DNA from: Cyclospora cayetanensis
Taxonomy: Eukaryota > Apicomplexa > Conoidasida > Eucoccidiorida > Eimeriidae
Assembly: GCF_002999335.1 (NCBI RefSeq)
Contig: NW_020312117.1
Span: 24,109-88,108 of the forward strand
Length of the DNA stretch: 64,000 nucleotides
Direction of reading: 5' to 3'
The position numbers and the translations under genes are program-made. This document shows positions 36,571 to 49,298 of this stretch, piece after piece. The notes under the pieces are model-generated. The model was not told where the DNA came from. It saw only the letters and a list, made by a program, of their open reading frames with translations, and did not search any database. Numbering within the stretch: position 1 is the stretch's first letter; each line of letters opens with the position of its first letter.

Positions 36571-39411
36571 CAAATTATTCTAGGACATTTTCGCGCGAAT
36601 AGATGACCATGTGGAGGCGGAGAAAAAATGTCTAGGACTCTTGCGCGCCGACAGCACGCTTGATGAGAGCTTCTAGTGAAATGGAGTGAAGAACGCTGGC
36701 CTCAGTGGTTGCCAGTGGCTGCAAGCTTTGCTTCCTGCCAAAAATTTGTAGCTCTGGTTCGGTAGTGGCGCTAGCCGCCATTGACAATCTTCCTCGGGTT
36801 CCTTGGTTACTGTTTCCACCCATAGGGTACTTTGCATGAAAGAGCTACAGTTTAACCGTGAAAATTGCTTGAAGTGTGCCCATTCTTCGGATAGCCCACA
36901 TTTAGAGTTATGTGCGAGTCCTCTCAGATGTGTTGTTCCTACACTTCTCTTCTGCCTCTCTGGGGGCTTAACAGTCGACTACGCTGTACGAACCGGCTCA
37001 ATTGGTATCAGAGAGATTTCTGGAGAAGGCGTGGACGCACTGCTTAACTAGTGTATATTTGATTCTCTTTCCACATTTGTCTTCTATTTTCCCGTAGCAA
37101 GACTACAACTCAGTTTAGCATTCAAACTCCAGCGAACCTCCAAGTCGCCACGATGGTGTTTTGGCCTGGTCTCCTGTAAGCTGCTGGCTATTTTGTGCGT
37201 CTTTTCTTTTTGTCGATCCTATTTAAGAGGTGGATGCCCACATTTGCGTTTCGCATGCGCACAGTTCTTGCGTATATATTCTCCCTGCCTGGAGAATGGC
37301 GGTAAAAAGAGAACTCGGTTGGCCCGTGCGCATTCGGCCTCGACCGATAGGAAGGGAACAGAAGGGTCTGTGTTTGAAGTAGGGGTAAAGGAGATGTAGG
37401 GGCTAATACACACTCAAACACCGATTTTCCTACACTACTTATATTTAACTAAAAATTATCAGAAAACTGGCTATCTACTTGGCCACTTGGCATATCTTGT
37501 GCATTAGAGAACACTGTGAGCTCCATACAAGAGTACGCAATGTTGCATGAGTGTGGTCTAGGTGCTACCTACAACTAGCTGTAAACCCTCGCCCTCATGT
37601 GGAGGACACAAATGGCCGCGTGCAGCGGAAACAGGAAACTCCTTTGACATACACTTAATAACTTTCTGCTTAATTTTTTATGTCTGGAGTTTTGTTCCCC
37701 ACGAAGGTCTCAGATGGAGCGCTGTATGCCTGACATCCTACTACTTTCCCAGCCAATGGAAGAGCGGCGAAAACATGCATCAACCCAAGCAGTGTTACAA
37801 ACTGTGGCATTCCATTCAAGGTATTCGTATGTAGACGACTCCAGACTTGATTTAAACCTAATATATCGGTAATGAGTGCGTCTTTAAACGAGCTATCTCA
37901 TCCTCATGCCTGCACCCCTGACAGTGCCGACGTGAGAAAAGAAAAATAACTCAGGTGTATGTTGCTGCATCTTCAAAAGCATTCCAAGCATTTGCAGATA
38001 GTTGCACATTACATCTGGCTCATACTTGCCCCAAATGGCTCATATCATATTGAGCTGGCAGCATTCTGCAGTAATCAGTGTATCCAAACAGTCAAGGTAG
38101 TCATTCAACTCCTGAATAGTCCTTAACCATAACTTGTACGCTAGAAAGTGCCTAATTATTAGCATAGCCTGATACACCATGGACCCTAGCCGACTCACCT
38201 CCTCCTGCCTCATGCGGGAACCTCTAGGGTGAGGTCAGCAAGTAAATGGGGAATGGAGCCCTGTCTAGTGACTCTTAATAACATTCTATCGAGTTTTGAT
38301 TTGGGGCTGAAGTGTCTCCCTATGTAGACTGCAATGGAAGTGTCACACGAAGAGGCGTTTTCTGCAACCTGACGTACCCCATGCTTTCTAGAGCCTTGTG
38401 CATTTTGACCTCTTACAAAGGTGGATAAATTTTCCGAGAGCAGCATCTCTCCCTGCAGCGTCTCATCCCAAACCTCTAGCTCTAAAGACCCGGCACTAAT
38501 GGCCTATCCCCACAGACTCAGAAAACTTGTAAACTGTCTCTTAAACGAAGAGAGATATCACCAGTCTCACACATCAAACGTTGCAGCGTAAAGGCATGAG
38601 AATCAAGCTTAAGAATACCCCAGATCTATCAAAAAGGCGAGAGGCACATCGCTGGGTCCCATTTTCCCTCGGATCCTTTCCCTCTGCCGGTTCATACACA
38701 ATTTGAAATTACAGGCATTTGTTGCCCGACCCTTAACAAGATTCACATTCTTTAAGAAATAGGAAACAGCTCTAGCCGCAGGAACCACATGCCATTTTCC
38801 TCCCTCTGCCCCAATCGCAATCCCTCCCCGCGCCTTTCTCTATTTCGAGGGCCTCTAGCATATAGGTTTTTTTAGACACACCACCAACCGTATAGGGCTA
38901 AGATAAGGTAAACACAAGACTACCAGCGCCCCCTGTTCCTGCTTACTTCACAGGATTATCCAGTTCTGTGTAGTGATGCGCCCTGTCCCGTCATCAGGAA
39001 GTGGCAGGAACTAAGAAGAGAGGTGCTCCCACCAACTAAGGCGGCAGAACCCCAGGGTCATTCAAAGCATCTTCTAATATTTAGACGCAAAGAATAGGGT
39101 CCATCGCAAAATGCAATGCATACGCACTTCCAACTTTTGCGCCAATATTTGAACGGCCCCGAAGCTGATGCTGTTGGAGAGCACCGAAGATTCCTCGCAA
39201 CCATATGAGAGTTGCCAGAAAAGGATGTCCAATTCCAACAGACGAACTGGCGTACAGTGCATTGCCCGATGCCAGCGTCTATCTGGCCAGTCTACATGGA
39301 AAAGCAAAAGTAATAATGACAGGGAATGAGTCAGGGAGAGGCCAGCGCCAGAGAACATGGGGGGCGGCCCCCTTCCATTCTACGAAAGTTCCTGTACACT
39401 CGTAATGACAG
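36571..39411. other. Intergenic stretch with a possible primer-binding site
   Basis: No gene recognised. TTGGTATCAGAG at 37002-37013 matches the usual initiator-Met tRNA primer-binding site of LTR elements and is preceded by CA, as after a 5' LTR. It may mark the start of another, mostly lost element. Minus-strand frames at about 38.02-38.45 kb are open for over 70 codons each in adjacent frames but match nothing I know. Confidence 0.4.
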
Positions 39412-41382
39412 TTACAGCTCCTCCGCCTTCTGCCCTCCCAGTACCGACGGCAAGAGGGGCATAATCTTCTTCATCAGATCATGGACCCACTGCACGGGGG
39501 TATTTAGATCCTTGAGGTCTTCGGCTTCTAATTCATAACCCATCGCCCTGGAGATTGTGTGCAGGACGTCCTGCATATCGCTTTGAGGGTTCGTGTGCAG
39601 TTCGTGAAGCAGCTGCTGTGACAGTGAAAAACAAGGCCAGAAAAAGAGAAAATAATCAGAAAGCGCTAGGCAACCATTTACGACTACGGTACACAGAGAT
39701 GTTCATATCCAATTGCATTTTCAACCACAGAGCTGTATTCTGTCGAATGGGAAAAACAGGCAAGGAAATCATACAAGTGACACGTATCTTGGAGGATAAG
39801 TTGAAGCCAACGAGAGCGGAGGCACACAAAATCACAACTATCCAGCAATTGGTGTGGTGCCGGATTAAAACAAACGAGCCAATTGAACTAATCAAGAACC
39901 CTAGTGCATAAGCACCTAAAAAAGTAACAACCAGTATAATAAGCAATAAGTGTGACAGCATACGAGATGAGCACCCAAAGTTGCAATACCTAAAACTGTT
40001 CACTTGAGCCAAAACGGGGAACTAAATCTGCATATATGACGGACAAAATCCATAAGAAGCTCGGATGAATGAATTCCTGTGGCACCTGTTTTCTGCTTAC
40101 CGTCACGACATCGAGCTGCTGAATAAGCTCTCCATCATCCGTGTCGGGCGCGAACTGCTTCATGGACCGAATGACTTTCCCCTGAGACTTCCGCCCAACA
40201 ACTCTCTTCCAGAGAGATGACGGTTGATACTTATTTCCCTTGGTAACCACTGAAAGAAATGAGCGGATAAAATGTTCCTCAGCACACACCTTTGGAAGCA
40301 CGAAAAAAGTGTGGCCAGAAAAGCACATGATATTCGAAACGCTAAAATTGCCAATGGTCCTTAGGGTAAAAGAGCACGCGCCAAACAGAGAAACTCGCAG
40401 GGAACGAAAAAGGTGCACATGCGATGAATTTTATTGTTGATTACGGTAGCGTACCACCACCTCTCTTCTGGCAGGTAAAAACATATGAACTGCTAATAGC
40501 CCGTGGTATCTCGCTTCCATACCCCAGTTCTACTGCCCTCCCTGTACATCCCAATGGGGCTTACTGTAGTGTTCATGGACGTTCTTCTGAAGTTCCAAAA
40601 TCATCGGGACCATCTTCGATAGCTCCCCCTTGTTTGCGTGAAAACCAAGGCCCTCCTCTGCGAGTTGAAGCAGAGTTGCACCGTGCTCCCCCAAGCCTGG
40701 AAAGGCCTTCAGTTTCTCCGCGAAGCCGCTGGCGGTGAGACCGTCAAGAATTCCTTTCTCGGTGCTGATGGCATTCTCTTCTTTCGAAGCATCTAGATCT
40801 GTCGTGCCTTGAGGGTTTTGAAAGTCTTTTGGCGTTTCTGTGACCTCATCCACCTGCGCTGCGCTGGAGGGGAAGAAAACTGCGGGCAAGACACAAACAA
40901 GCAGCAAAGAAGACGAGAGCACGGGCGCTAATCAGGGTCAGCAGCACTTTATACAAAGCGGGATGAGAGGCACGCACACACAGGTCAATCGGGTTGACTG
41001 AATGGCCAGTCCACGAAGGAAAGTGCCGCATTCCACAGGATGCATCACAACACGACAACCGGCCTGGTAACACTCCGTGCACCACGAAGGTAAATGCCAG
41101 CTCGGCTCCCATTTACATGCATCTTTTAAGGGTGCTGCAAAGAGACGACAGACTTTTAGGAGCACGAGCATGCCCTGTTCCCGTCGCCGCGCCAGGGGTA
41201 CCCAGATCAGAGGAGAGAGACCAAGGGATGTACGAGGAAGACATAGACATGAGATTCTAGCCCTATCCCAGATCATCACCAAGATCTTATACGCTGCTTG
41301 GCATGCAGGAGAACTCACCGCCAGCGTGAAGCAAAGCGACAACACACAGCAAGAAGCCCCCTCCGATTTTCCCAGCCGTCAT
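39412..41382 (-). CDS. Small secreted helical protein, four exons
   Basis: Minus-strand exons 41382-41319, 40879-40565, 40249-40101 and 39615-39412 join in frame to 243 residues. Residues 1-20 form a typical signal peptide (MTAGKIGGGF, then LLCVVALLHAG), split from the mature part by the first intron. The mature protein starts with an acidic Thr/Glu-rich stretch, then is predicted mostly helical with regular Leu/Phe spacing (GFAEKLKAFPGL, LQLAEEGLGF, VHDLMKKIMPLL). It has no membrane segment or GPI-type tail and no cysteines in the mature part. Donors are GTGAGT, GTAAGC and GTAAGC. An apicomplexan organelle cargo (dense granule, rhoptry or microneme) or parasitophorous vacuole protein is plausible by inference only; no family is recognised. 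Confidence 0.75.
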
Positions 41383-43689
41383 CTTATATCTGTGCTGAGA
41401 GGAACAAGAAACTTTATTTGGACTAGATGACTTTAAAGTGCTGAATAAAAAAGGAAAATACGCCAGAAAGTCGCTGGCTTTGATGCAACAACAAGAGCGA
41501 TGCAACACCTTTGCGCAGGGCTAGGGGGCTCTCTGAGGAACGTTTCGCGCGACCATGCGACTCCTTAGGGGACAAGGGTATCAACATTGGTACAATTTAT
41601 TCGTGGCTTGCTCTTCTTTTCCACTGAGCCTTCGCAACTGCTTATGTTAGCCGTTCACCCTTTTGAAATGCTCTTCGTTGCTCGCATTATCCTATTGCTC
41701 GTCTCTGCCTTTGATCATTTCCTGACGAAAGGGAGTATACTGTGTGTTGGGCTCTTCACTGGGTGGAAACACTGATTTCCATTTGTTGCAATCGAAGACG
41801 CCTTCCTAGCATAGTGGTTGCACAGGTAGACGGTAGCGGGATGCAGCTGTAACTATGCGTACAAGAATTCCATCTCTCCACTTCTTGTACTACCTGTAGG
41901 CCATATATGCAGCACGCGTGCTAGCTCGCACGGTCAGGATTAAGGGTAGGCACCAAACTGTATGTAGCGGACTGAAGCCTAAGGCCTGCTGGTCTCCGTG
42001 CATGCGCTGCACGATGAAACTCATGCCAAGTAGGGGATTTGTCTCTTTAGCTTTCTTTCCCACTAAACCCGGTAAGCCAGTGCTCTGTATTTTTTCGAAT
42101 ATGCATTGCGAATTCACCTGTCTTTAAAGTGGTCTAGCCCTCCTGGCGAGGTGCACGACTGCGTGAGCCTATGAGGCATAGAGGGTTCTGAGGTGTAGTT
42201 TCCCTCTTTGGATGCAGGGTGACTAATGACAGCCACTTACTACTGGTCTACCAACATGGAAGAGTAGCGGTGACTCGATGTTTCCGAAAATATCTGTGTA
42301 CACGTAGCCATATGGATTGATCTGCGAAGAACGGATTCAACGGCAGCTTTTTCCAGACTTCTACTGGAAGCCTTCACAGAGGGCTGATACTGCCACTACC
42401 GCTGCTCACGTCGCTCAGGCGTTGGCCAGTGTGCTGCAAGTGCTTGGATGATCGCTTGTGGCAGACAGCGGCAAGTACTTGTAGCGGCGTCACCACAGAA
42501 CAAAACCGAAATTCCTTCCCACCAAATACGAATACTGCGGAGATCCTTTTCATTCCGCTGCCCTCTCCCCTCTCATGGCAGCCTAAGAATTTACTTGGGG
42601 AATTGAATTCTTAGAAAAAAGGCCATCAAGAGCCTCTGAAGGCAGCATGGCCGGGAACTTCTTACGTAAAATAGATACACGGACGCCGTCATTCCTTCGA
42701 GCTCTGTTCGACCCTTCGTTCTCAAACCCGGTCTTTTGGGACTCGCTGCTTCAGCTGGAGGCTGGACGGAGGTTGGGTTGCTCTGGAGGACGTTAGAATC
42801 TATCTGGTGATTTACGAGAGAGGCGTAAAAAGTAATTAGAGATCAGAGAGCCAAAATACGGTTTGAATAGAGTTTTAGTACTCAACAAGGGCGCCAGATC
42901 GATCCCTGCTCAAGGCAGAAGAATCCAGGCAATCTGAACCTGATATGGCGGGAGTTCGACCGGGGGCGCCGCTTGGAAGCTCCTCAGCCGCACCACCAAA
43001 CCAATGCTGCAGCAGAACACACACGAGAAACTGATAAGTATATCATAGTGGCTCTCATGCGAAAGGAAAACACAAGGACAATCACAAGGTCTCAGCGAAG
43101 TTTAGCGAGGTCCAGGAAAACGCGACACAGAAGCACGCGTAGATACACTCAGGAGGACGCGACACACAAGAATGCAAAAAATGCTTGGTGAGCTCTGCAC
43201 TTTAAGAGGACATATCAGGGAAGAGGAAAGATAAGCCTATTTATATATAGCAGAAGCAGCCTCCCACACGAAATCACGTAGGAGGCAGCATCTTCTACTT
43301 ACTCGCAGATAGGCTTGCTCGATGGAGGCATACCAACGTAAGAAAGAAACTGTCTCCTGTTGAGGATCGTCCGAAGCAGAATTCTCTCCTATGGCAGCTG
43401 CAGAGGCAGCGCAGTCAAAACAGAGAGACGCAAGCGCCTGCCTCACCCAGGTAGGAGCGGTTCCCATCTCAGCAGCATATATGAATAGCAAGCCTCTTGC
43501 AGAGAACTTCTCAGGGCTTAGAGCAGGCCCAATGGTCGTCAGACGTAAAAGGGAGGCCTTTTTTGTTTTACCATCTTCTAGAGAGTCCACGCGGAGCAAC
43601 ACCTCTGCCCACTTGGGCTCGTTCTCTGCAGGAGGCGCACGTGACGCAGCAGCTGCCTACGATGCATCGACAACGCCTCGTATGAACAC
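41383..43689. other. Intergenic stretch; one coding-like piece near 43.24-43.66 kb
   Basis: Mostly short frames. On the minus strand about 43660-43237 a frame of over 120 codons follows a fair acceptor (CTCCTGCAG); it starts like NEPKWAEVLLRVDSLED and stays free of low-complexity runs. It might be a further 3' exon of the Na+/H+ exchanger or a separate small gene, but no join could be proved. Confidence 0.35.
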
Positions 43690-46600
43690 TTAATGTGCTG
43701 TTGTTTCCCTTGACACAATAAGGTGTGATTCAGTTCGGTGTATGACGCGTTTACCTAATTGTCTCTGCGGAGCAGCAGTTGTAGGGCTCTCACTGGCGGT
43801 GCTACTGCGGCCGCGAGAGGGAGACAAAAAGCACGCTGCAAGCGTTTCTTGTTCTGGATCTCCCAGGGGGCTTGAAAGGGCGGAGGGCCTTGTGCTGGAA
43901 CTCCGAAGAGTCAAAGAGCGCCTGGTTCCCAGGCCGCCCGCCGAGTAGACCCTGCTGAGGGACATCACAGCATACTCCAAGGAACTGCCGACGCACACGG
44001 TGGTGAGCACCACCAACACCAAGGTAGTTGTCACTACGAGATCCTGCGCAGTAAAGGCAGACCAAGCACACCGCAGGAGAGGACGCAAAGACCTTAGGTA
44101 GCAAGGGGCGCGGCAAAGCGTCGCGCCTGTCGCTGCTGCCATGGCTGTCGCTGCTGCGAGCCATACGGCTGCAAGGGCCTGGGCTGCTTCAGTACCCACC
44201 GAATAGCATACGCAAACAAAGCAAAACCGGCTGCAATCACGAGAAAACAGTGATGCGAGTGAGCTGTTACCTTGTTGTCTCTGCAATGTTTCCTCCATAA
44301 GTCCCCATCGCACGGAATACTCATCGCAAGGGCGAAGGCCACAGCGCCACGGAGTCCTGCCAGCCACAAGATAATTTGCTGCCCCATATTCATGCGTTCT
44401 GCCTTCCGCCGGTTCCTGCAACAGCAACAGAGCTAGACACACTCGCCCGCGTATCAAAAGGGGCCATAGTAGTGGAGGAAAAGGAGCGGCGGCATGACAG
44501 GATTGAGGGACACAACGCAGACCCGCCAGCAAAGCAACAGAATGTACTTGTTGGTAAAAAACGAAAAGGGGAAAACAAAGGCGGCGCGGCTCATCCCAAT
44601 GAGCAGAAGACCACAGGCCGCAAAGAAAAAGTTCCATGAACCGTGGCCTACACGCCATCACACACATGCAATACACAAGGCACCGAGATTTCCGTGTCCG
44701 CAATAAGCCGAGCACGCAGTCAGTAGTTGCCTTTCGCTGTTGCTGTTGCTGCTACTGCCTTCACTTTTCGGATGTCCATTGACAGCGCTCCTCCTACCCT
44801 GGCTGTTGCTGAGCTTGCCTCACCGAAACCGAGAGACGCAACAACTCCCAAGTACGCAAAGGCGCATTTATCGCACAGAAGAGCGATGGTCTGCACGAAG
44901 AGGCGAATCGAAAGTCGTGACTGAAGCGACAGATTGTGGCTGCGGGAGGACACGGAAAGAATAGCACTGCAGAATGAACGCACAGCAGAAAGGGGACGGG
45001 GCAGGGAGGCAAGAGGAAAGGCCAAAGGGAGGGCGGGCACTCTGCAGAATAGCGGTCCTCCAATACCAGAGGGAAGGCAGAAGGAAAGGAGAAATCGGGA
45101 AAGGCGTAAAGAAAGCAACCAAAAGGTGCGCAGCCGCCGGCCTCCTTTTCCGTGTTCGCTCTCTTACGTATTAAAGTGGCAGAGCATCGCGGCGCATGCA
45201 AACAAGGAGACGACACCGCTGAGCTCCAACACCTCTGCCGTCCCGAAGGCCACGTATGCGCTCAAGAGCGTTACTGCAACCTCATATTGAGGCAGTCTGG
45301 AGCAGAATAGAGCCCGCAGCCGCATGACAGCGCATGCAGGTGGCAGGACTGAGAGTAGCGGCAACTTCACGGGATGGAGGCGGGAGAAACGGGGTTTTGC
45401 AAAACAGTGCGTCGCCCTTATCGGCTTAGGATTTAGGAGACCTTTTCGGCACTTTAAGTTTTTCCTGATAGGTCCCTGGAAAGCCCTTCAGCGCCTCCTT
45501 TTCTTACTCCTTAAGCTTGGACTGTTTGAAGCTCCAGCAGCAAAGGGCTCCCACGCCAACGCCAAACAGGAGACTCCCCGACAGGACCAGTAAAAAATCT
45601 ATGACGATCTGCACGCCAGCAAAGGCAAAGGAAACACTTTGGCAACATGTCTCCCGAAGTACAGGAAAGGTCCTATGAGGCGGCACCTGCTGCAGCAAAA
45701 GGCAGGAGAGCTGGCCGTGCCACAGCACCCTGAAGTCAGTGGGCGCCATCACGAAAAGCGGCACCGGTAGCCGAAAGTGCAACACCAGCAGTAGCAGAAG
45801 CAACACCAGCAGCAGCAGAAGCAACACCAGCAGCAGCGGCGGAGGGTTACGCCTCACGTCTGCAACTCCAGCATTCAGAATGACGTCCTTATCGTCCGAA
45901 AAGAAGAACTTGAAGACAGATCGCGTGAGGGCTATGGAAACTGCATCGTTCAAAACACTTTCTCCCATCAATATAGAGACCAAGTTAGAGTTCACCAGAG
46001 TGGATTGCATGCAGGGAAGCGACACCGAGTTGCCCTCTGCTTCTCCTGTTGCTGCGCTGCTGCTGCTACTGCTGTCGTTGGTGGGCTGCAGGGTCCTCCG
46101 ATGCGACTGTCCAAAGTTTTTGCATGTGGTTGGAGAGACATGCCGCCCTTTCCGATGGTATGGCGCCTCGGAGGTGCCTCCAAACTCTGAGGGCGCTTCG
46201 GGAGCTTCTTCATAGAGACCTCCAGAGGATTCTTCGTCGAGATCCTCGCATGTCCTTTCATGCGGCCGCTCTGAGGCAGCTTTTTGCTCAGCGGCTGACA
46301 GGCTGGCTCCCTGCATGCCCCCGCCGCCAAGGGCCCCCTTCCCTGGGGGAGGGCCCGTAGGGGACGCGAAGGAGACAGCAGTGCTCGACGAAGCATACAC
46401 CAGCTCGCCGCCCTCCCTAACAACATGCTGTCCGCCATATCTAGCAATCGATCTGGGGTGGACCAGTCGGTTCTCCTTCGTGCGCGTAAAGAAGCGCGGC
46501 GAGTTAAGGAGACTCATGACAGCGACTGTGTCTGTAGCAGAAATGAGAGCCGCGAACGCCCAAAAGAAGGCCCTTACTTTGTGGGGGGGTCCCTGTAGAC

Positions 46601-47534
46601 CCATATTGGCCAAGTACTCGTTGATTACACTCAAACCGCCGTAGATGAAGAGGGCGCTGACCAGAGTTCCGCACACGGCAAACATCAAAATTGGTCCTCC
46701 ATTTCTTAGAAAGTCGTACTGCGCAACGCTGAGCCCCGCGTCCAACACAATAGGGGGAAGCAGCACCAAGTAGAAAAACTGGGGATCGAAGTACAAGCCT
46801 GCGAGGGCCCCTGGAGGGCCCCCGTTGTTCAGGTTCCGGGGCGTTCCCAAGGGAGAAATCGGCAGGTGCTGCGCGAAAGGCACTGCGCCGGAGAAGACCC
46901 CACCGTCCTCCCCTTCTCCAGAATCCGTGAAATGTGCATGCAGCCGAATAAGGAGCCCGAACACTGCCCCCACCAGCATGGCCCCGGCGGAATCTGGAAG
47001 GTGCTTTATCTTCTGCGTATGGCCCAAATATCCTAGGAAAAAACATAGGAGCAGGCAAGAAGATAGCACCAGCAGGTTGAGTGTACTGAAGGCAGAGTGT
47101 TCGGGGGGCCGCGTGGGAAGCTGCGTGGAGGAGCTGCCGCTGCTGCTGGTAGCGGTACTCGGAGAGGCTGCATCCTCTTTTGGAGTCGCCGCTGCAGTAG
47201 TAGTGGTTGTTGAGGGAGGGGGGGGTGCTTCGGGTGTGCTCGCTGTGGCTGTTGAGGGCCATGCTGAGGCAGTGTTGTAGGTGTCTTTGGGGAGGCCTTG
47301 GGCCTCTTCACGAGTAGCCACAAAAGGCACGGCGAACCGCAATACGGACTTCAAATCGAGGGGGCCCCTGGGCGTCGTGGATGGTTCAGAGGGTCCATCT
47401 CCTTCGCCAGAAGAACCGATATCTCCGGTGGATGGCGGTTCCTTTGTGGCCCAGAAAGAAGCAGAAGGAAGGGCAGCACCTCCAACAGAGGGAAGCAGCA
47501 GTACTGCTGCTGCAGCAGCCGCGCGAGGCCGCAT
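43690..47534 (-). CDS. Na+/H+ exchanger (CPA1/NHE family), seven exons
   Basis: Electroneutral Na+(K+)/H+ antiporter of a plasma or organelle membrane. Minus-strand exons 47534-45858, 45608-45508, 45296-45168, 44939-44824, 44647-44548, 44415-44271 and 44043-43690 join with matching phases to 873 residues. A signal-peptide-like start is followed by about 130 Ser/Thr/Pro/Ala-rich residues. The transporter core then shows FFYLVLLPPIVLDAG near 255, ISATDTVAV near 335, the ion-binding GESVLNDA near 525, AYVAFGTAEVLELSG (exon 3), NLSLQS...FAYLGV (exon 4), MSRAAFVFPFSFFTN (exon 5) and LAGLRGAVAFALA near 727 (exon 6). The last exon gives the final helix and a Ser/Thr-rich tail. Between ISATDTVAV and GESVLNDA lies an insert of about 150 residues absent from ordinary NHEs, with poly-Ser. 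Further 3' exons are possible. Confidence 0.9.
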
Positions 47535-49298
47535 GCTGCTGAAAGTACTGGAAAGGGACCCCTGAGGGTCCTCCAGTGGCAGAGTTCCTAAGTTCGCTGA
47601 GGCGGTGCTTGAGGAGAGCTCCTTGCTGAGGGCAGCAGCGGCAGCAGCGGCAGCAGCGGCAGTGTAGCTGGAAAGCGTGGCTGTCCCTCCTAGCGCCGTT
47701 GGCGGGAGGGAGGGTCCAGCAAGTTCGGCCGCTAGACACAGGCTGCGTAGCCCTTTTGCCCATGAAGGGAGAAGGAAAGATTAGCTGTTTGGCAGCTGAG
47801 GCGAGTGCTGGGCTCCCTACGACTGCAGACTCCTAGCGAAGGGACAGCTGCTTCAGGGGAGTCCACCGAGGGCGAGGAGACGGAAAGGTATTGAAGAGAA
47901 GCGGCTTGCAGGTGAGAGAGTGAGACAGTCTCCCTGCAGAGCGGCTGTCTAAGGCATTTAGGGCCCCTAGAGACAGAGGAAGGGGCAGGGGCCCCTCCGC
48001 AGCCGACCGGCCACTGCCGAGACACCAGTGCCTCCGTCCCTCCGCCCCCCCGTCTTCTCCTGAGCGTCCTCTTCACAGCCTGTTTGACGCCATCCGACTA
48101 TTTTGTGGTGAACTGCTTCTTTATACTTCAAATCAGAGGGTGTGTTCCTAGCAGAAACATGCCCTCGCTGGTTTTGCGTGTAGGCCACATGCGGCCCACC
48201 ACGGTCAACGGTCCGCGGGGTCTCATGCCGGCCTTTTTTCGCCGCCATCCTTCTCTATTGAGCCAGCAAAAAAGTTGACAGGCATTTAGATGTGCTCTGC
48301 TTATTGATCTCCTCCGTAAGAGGAGGCCGCACAGGCGGTTGCAACGCACCGCCTAGCGACACTGCCCGCGCTAGAGCGGTCCTAGGACGGCGGTCCCTTA
48401 GTAGCATACACACGAGTCTTCTCTTGAGTCCTGAGCTACCAACCCCTAAAAAAAGCCATTTGGACTCGTTTGGCTGCCTCCGAGGCGGGAAGGCCTGTGC
48501 CTATCCCGTTGCTGCGGTCCCCATACGGCAAAGCTGCTGGGGGATTGCTGAACTCAAGTGTCGCCAGTTGTCCACGCACGGCTCTCCATGAAGCCGCTTG
48601 CGCACTTAAAAGGCGCCTAAACAGGTCCCATGCGGTGCAACCTTGTTCTCCTTAAGCGTTCCCCTCTGTCCTGACACTACTCCGTTCCATGGTTGCCCCT
48701 CCTTCCCAGCTGTCATTCTACCGCGGGAACACCCGGGACCAACATGTAGCCTTAGGGATCTTCAGAGCCTCTAGGGCACTTAAACACGGCGCTCTGCTCT
48801 CGGTATATATGCCCCCTAGACTGAGTAGCAGGCGCTCCTGGCCAAAAGACGCTCTACGCTAAAAAGGAAGGTCTCCACAACTCTTTTAAGGGCCTCAGGA
48901 TCGTGCAGAGCTTCGCAGAACAGAGCTCGTCTCGCTTTCTCGGTGTGTTCATGGTGCTTATATGATTCAAAGCTTCTCCCAAGGGGCCGCCTGCATGCCT
49001 ACATTGAAAATAGAAAAGTCCAGAAAGCAAAGAGGCGTAACAAAAGGTCCTGCCAGACTAGCACGTGTGCCCTACGCGTATCCTCGACAGTGCCTCAACG
49101 GCAGATAAAAGGACCTTAATGAATAGAGGCCAGCCCTCGGCGTATAGTCGGCACATAAGTGTCTGGAACATAGAAATAGGCAAAGGGTAATAGCGGCGGC
49201 CTGGACCGCCGTGACTCTCCTCCATGGGGGTAACCCCACGTTCATAAGGCTCGCCCACACGTTATTTGGGACCGCATATGCGCTGCAAGAAACGCCGC
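47535..49298. other. Intergenic stretch between two minus-strand genes
   Basis: Holds the 5' region of the exchanger gene and the 3' UTR of the low-complexity gene. A run of GCAGCAGCG triplets lies at about 47630-47660. No other gene is supported. Confidence 0.45.

Noticed and set aside
42930..42975. GAGTTCGACC before GGGGGCGCC, resembling a tRNA 3' end or primer site
   Set aside because: The stem bases do not pair and no cloverleaf can be drawn.
46504..47280. Long frames overlapping the exchanger exon on both strands
   Set aside because: They overlap the well-supported Na+/H+ exchanger frame and lack motifs.
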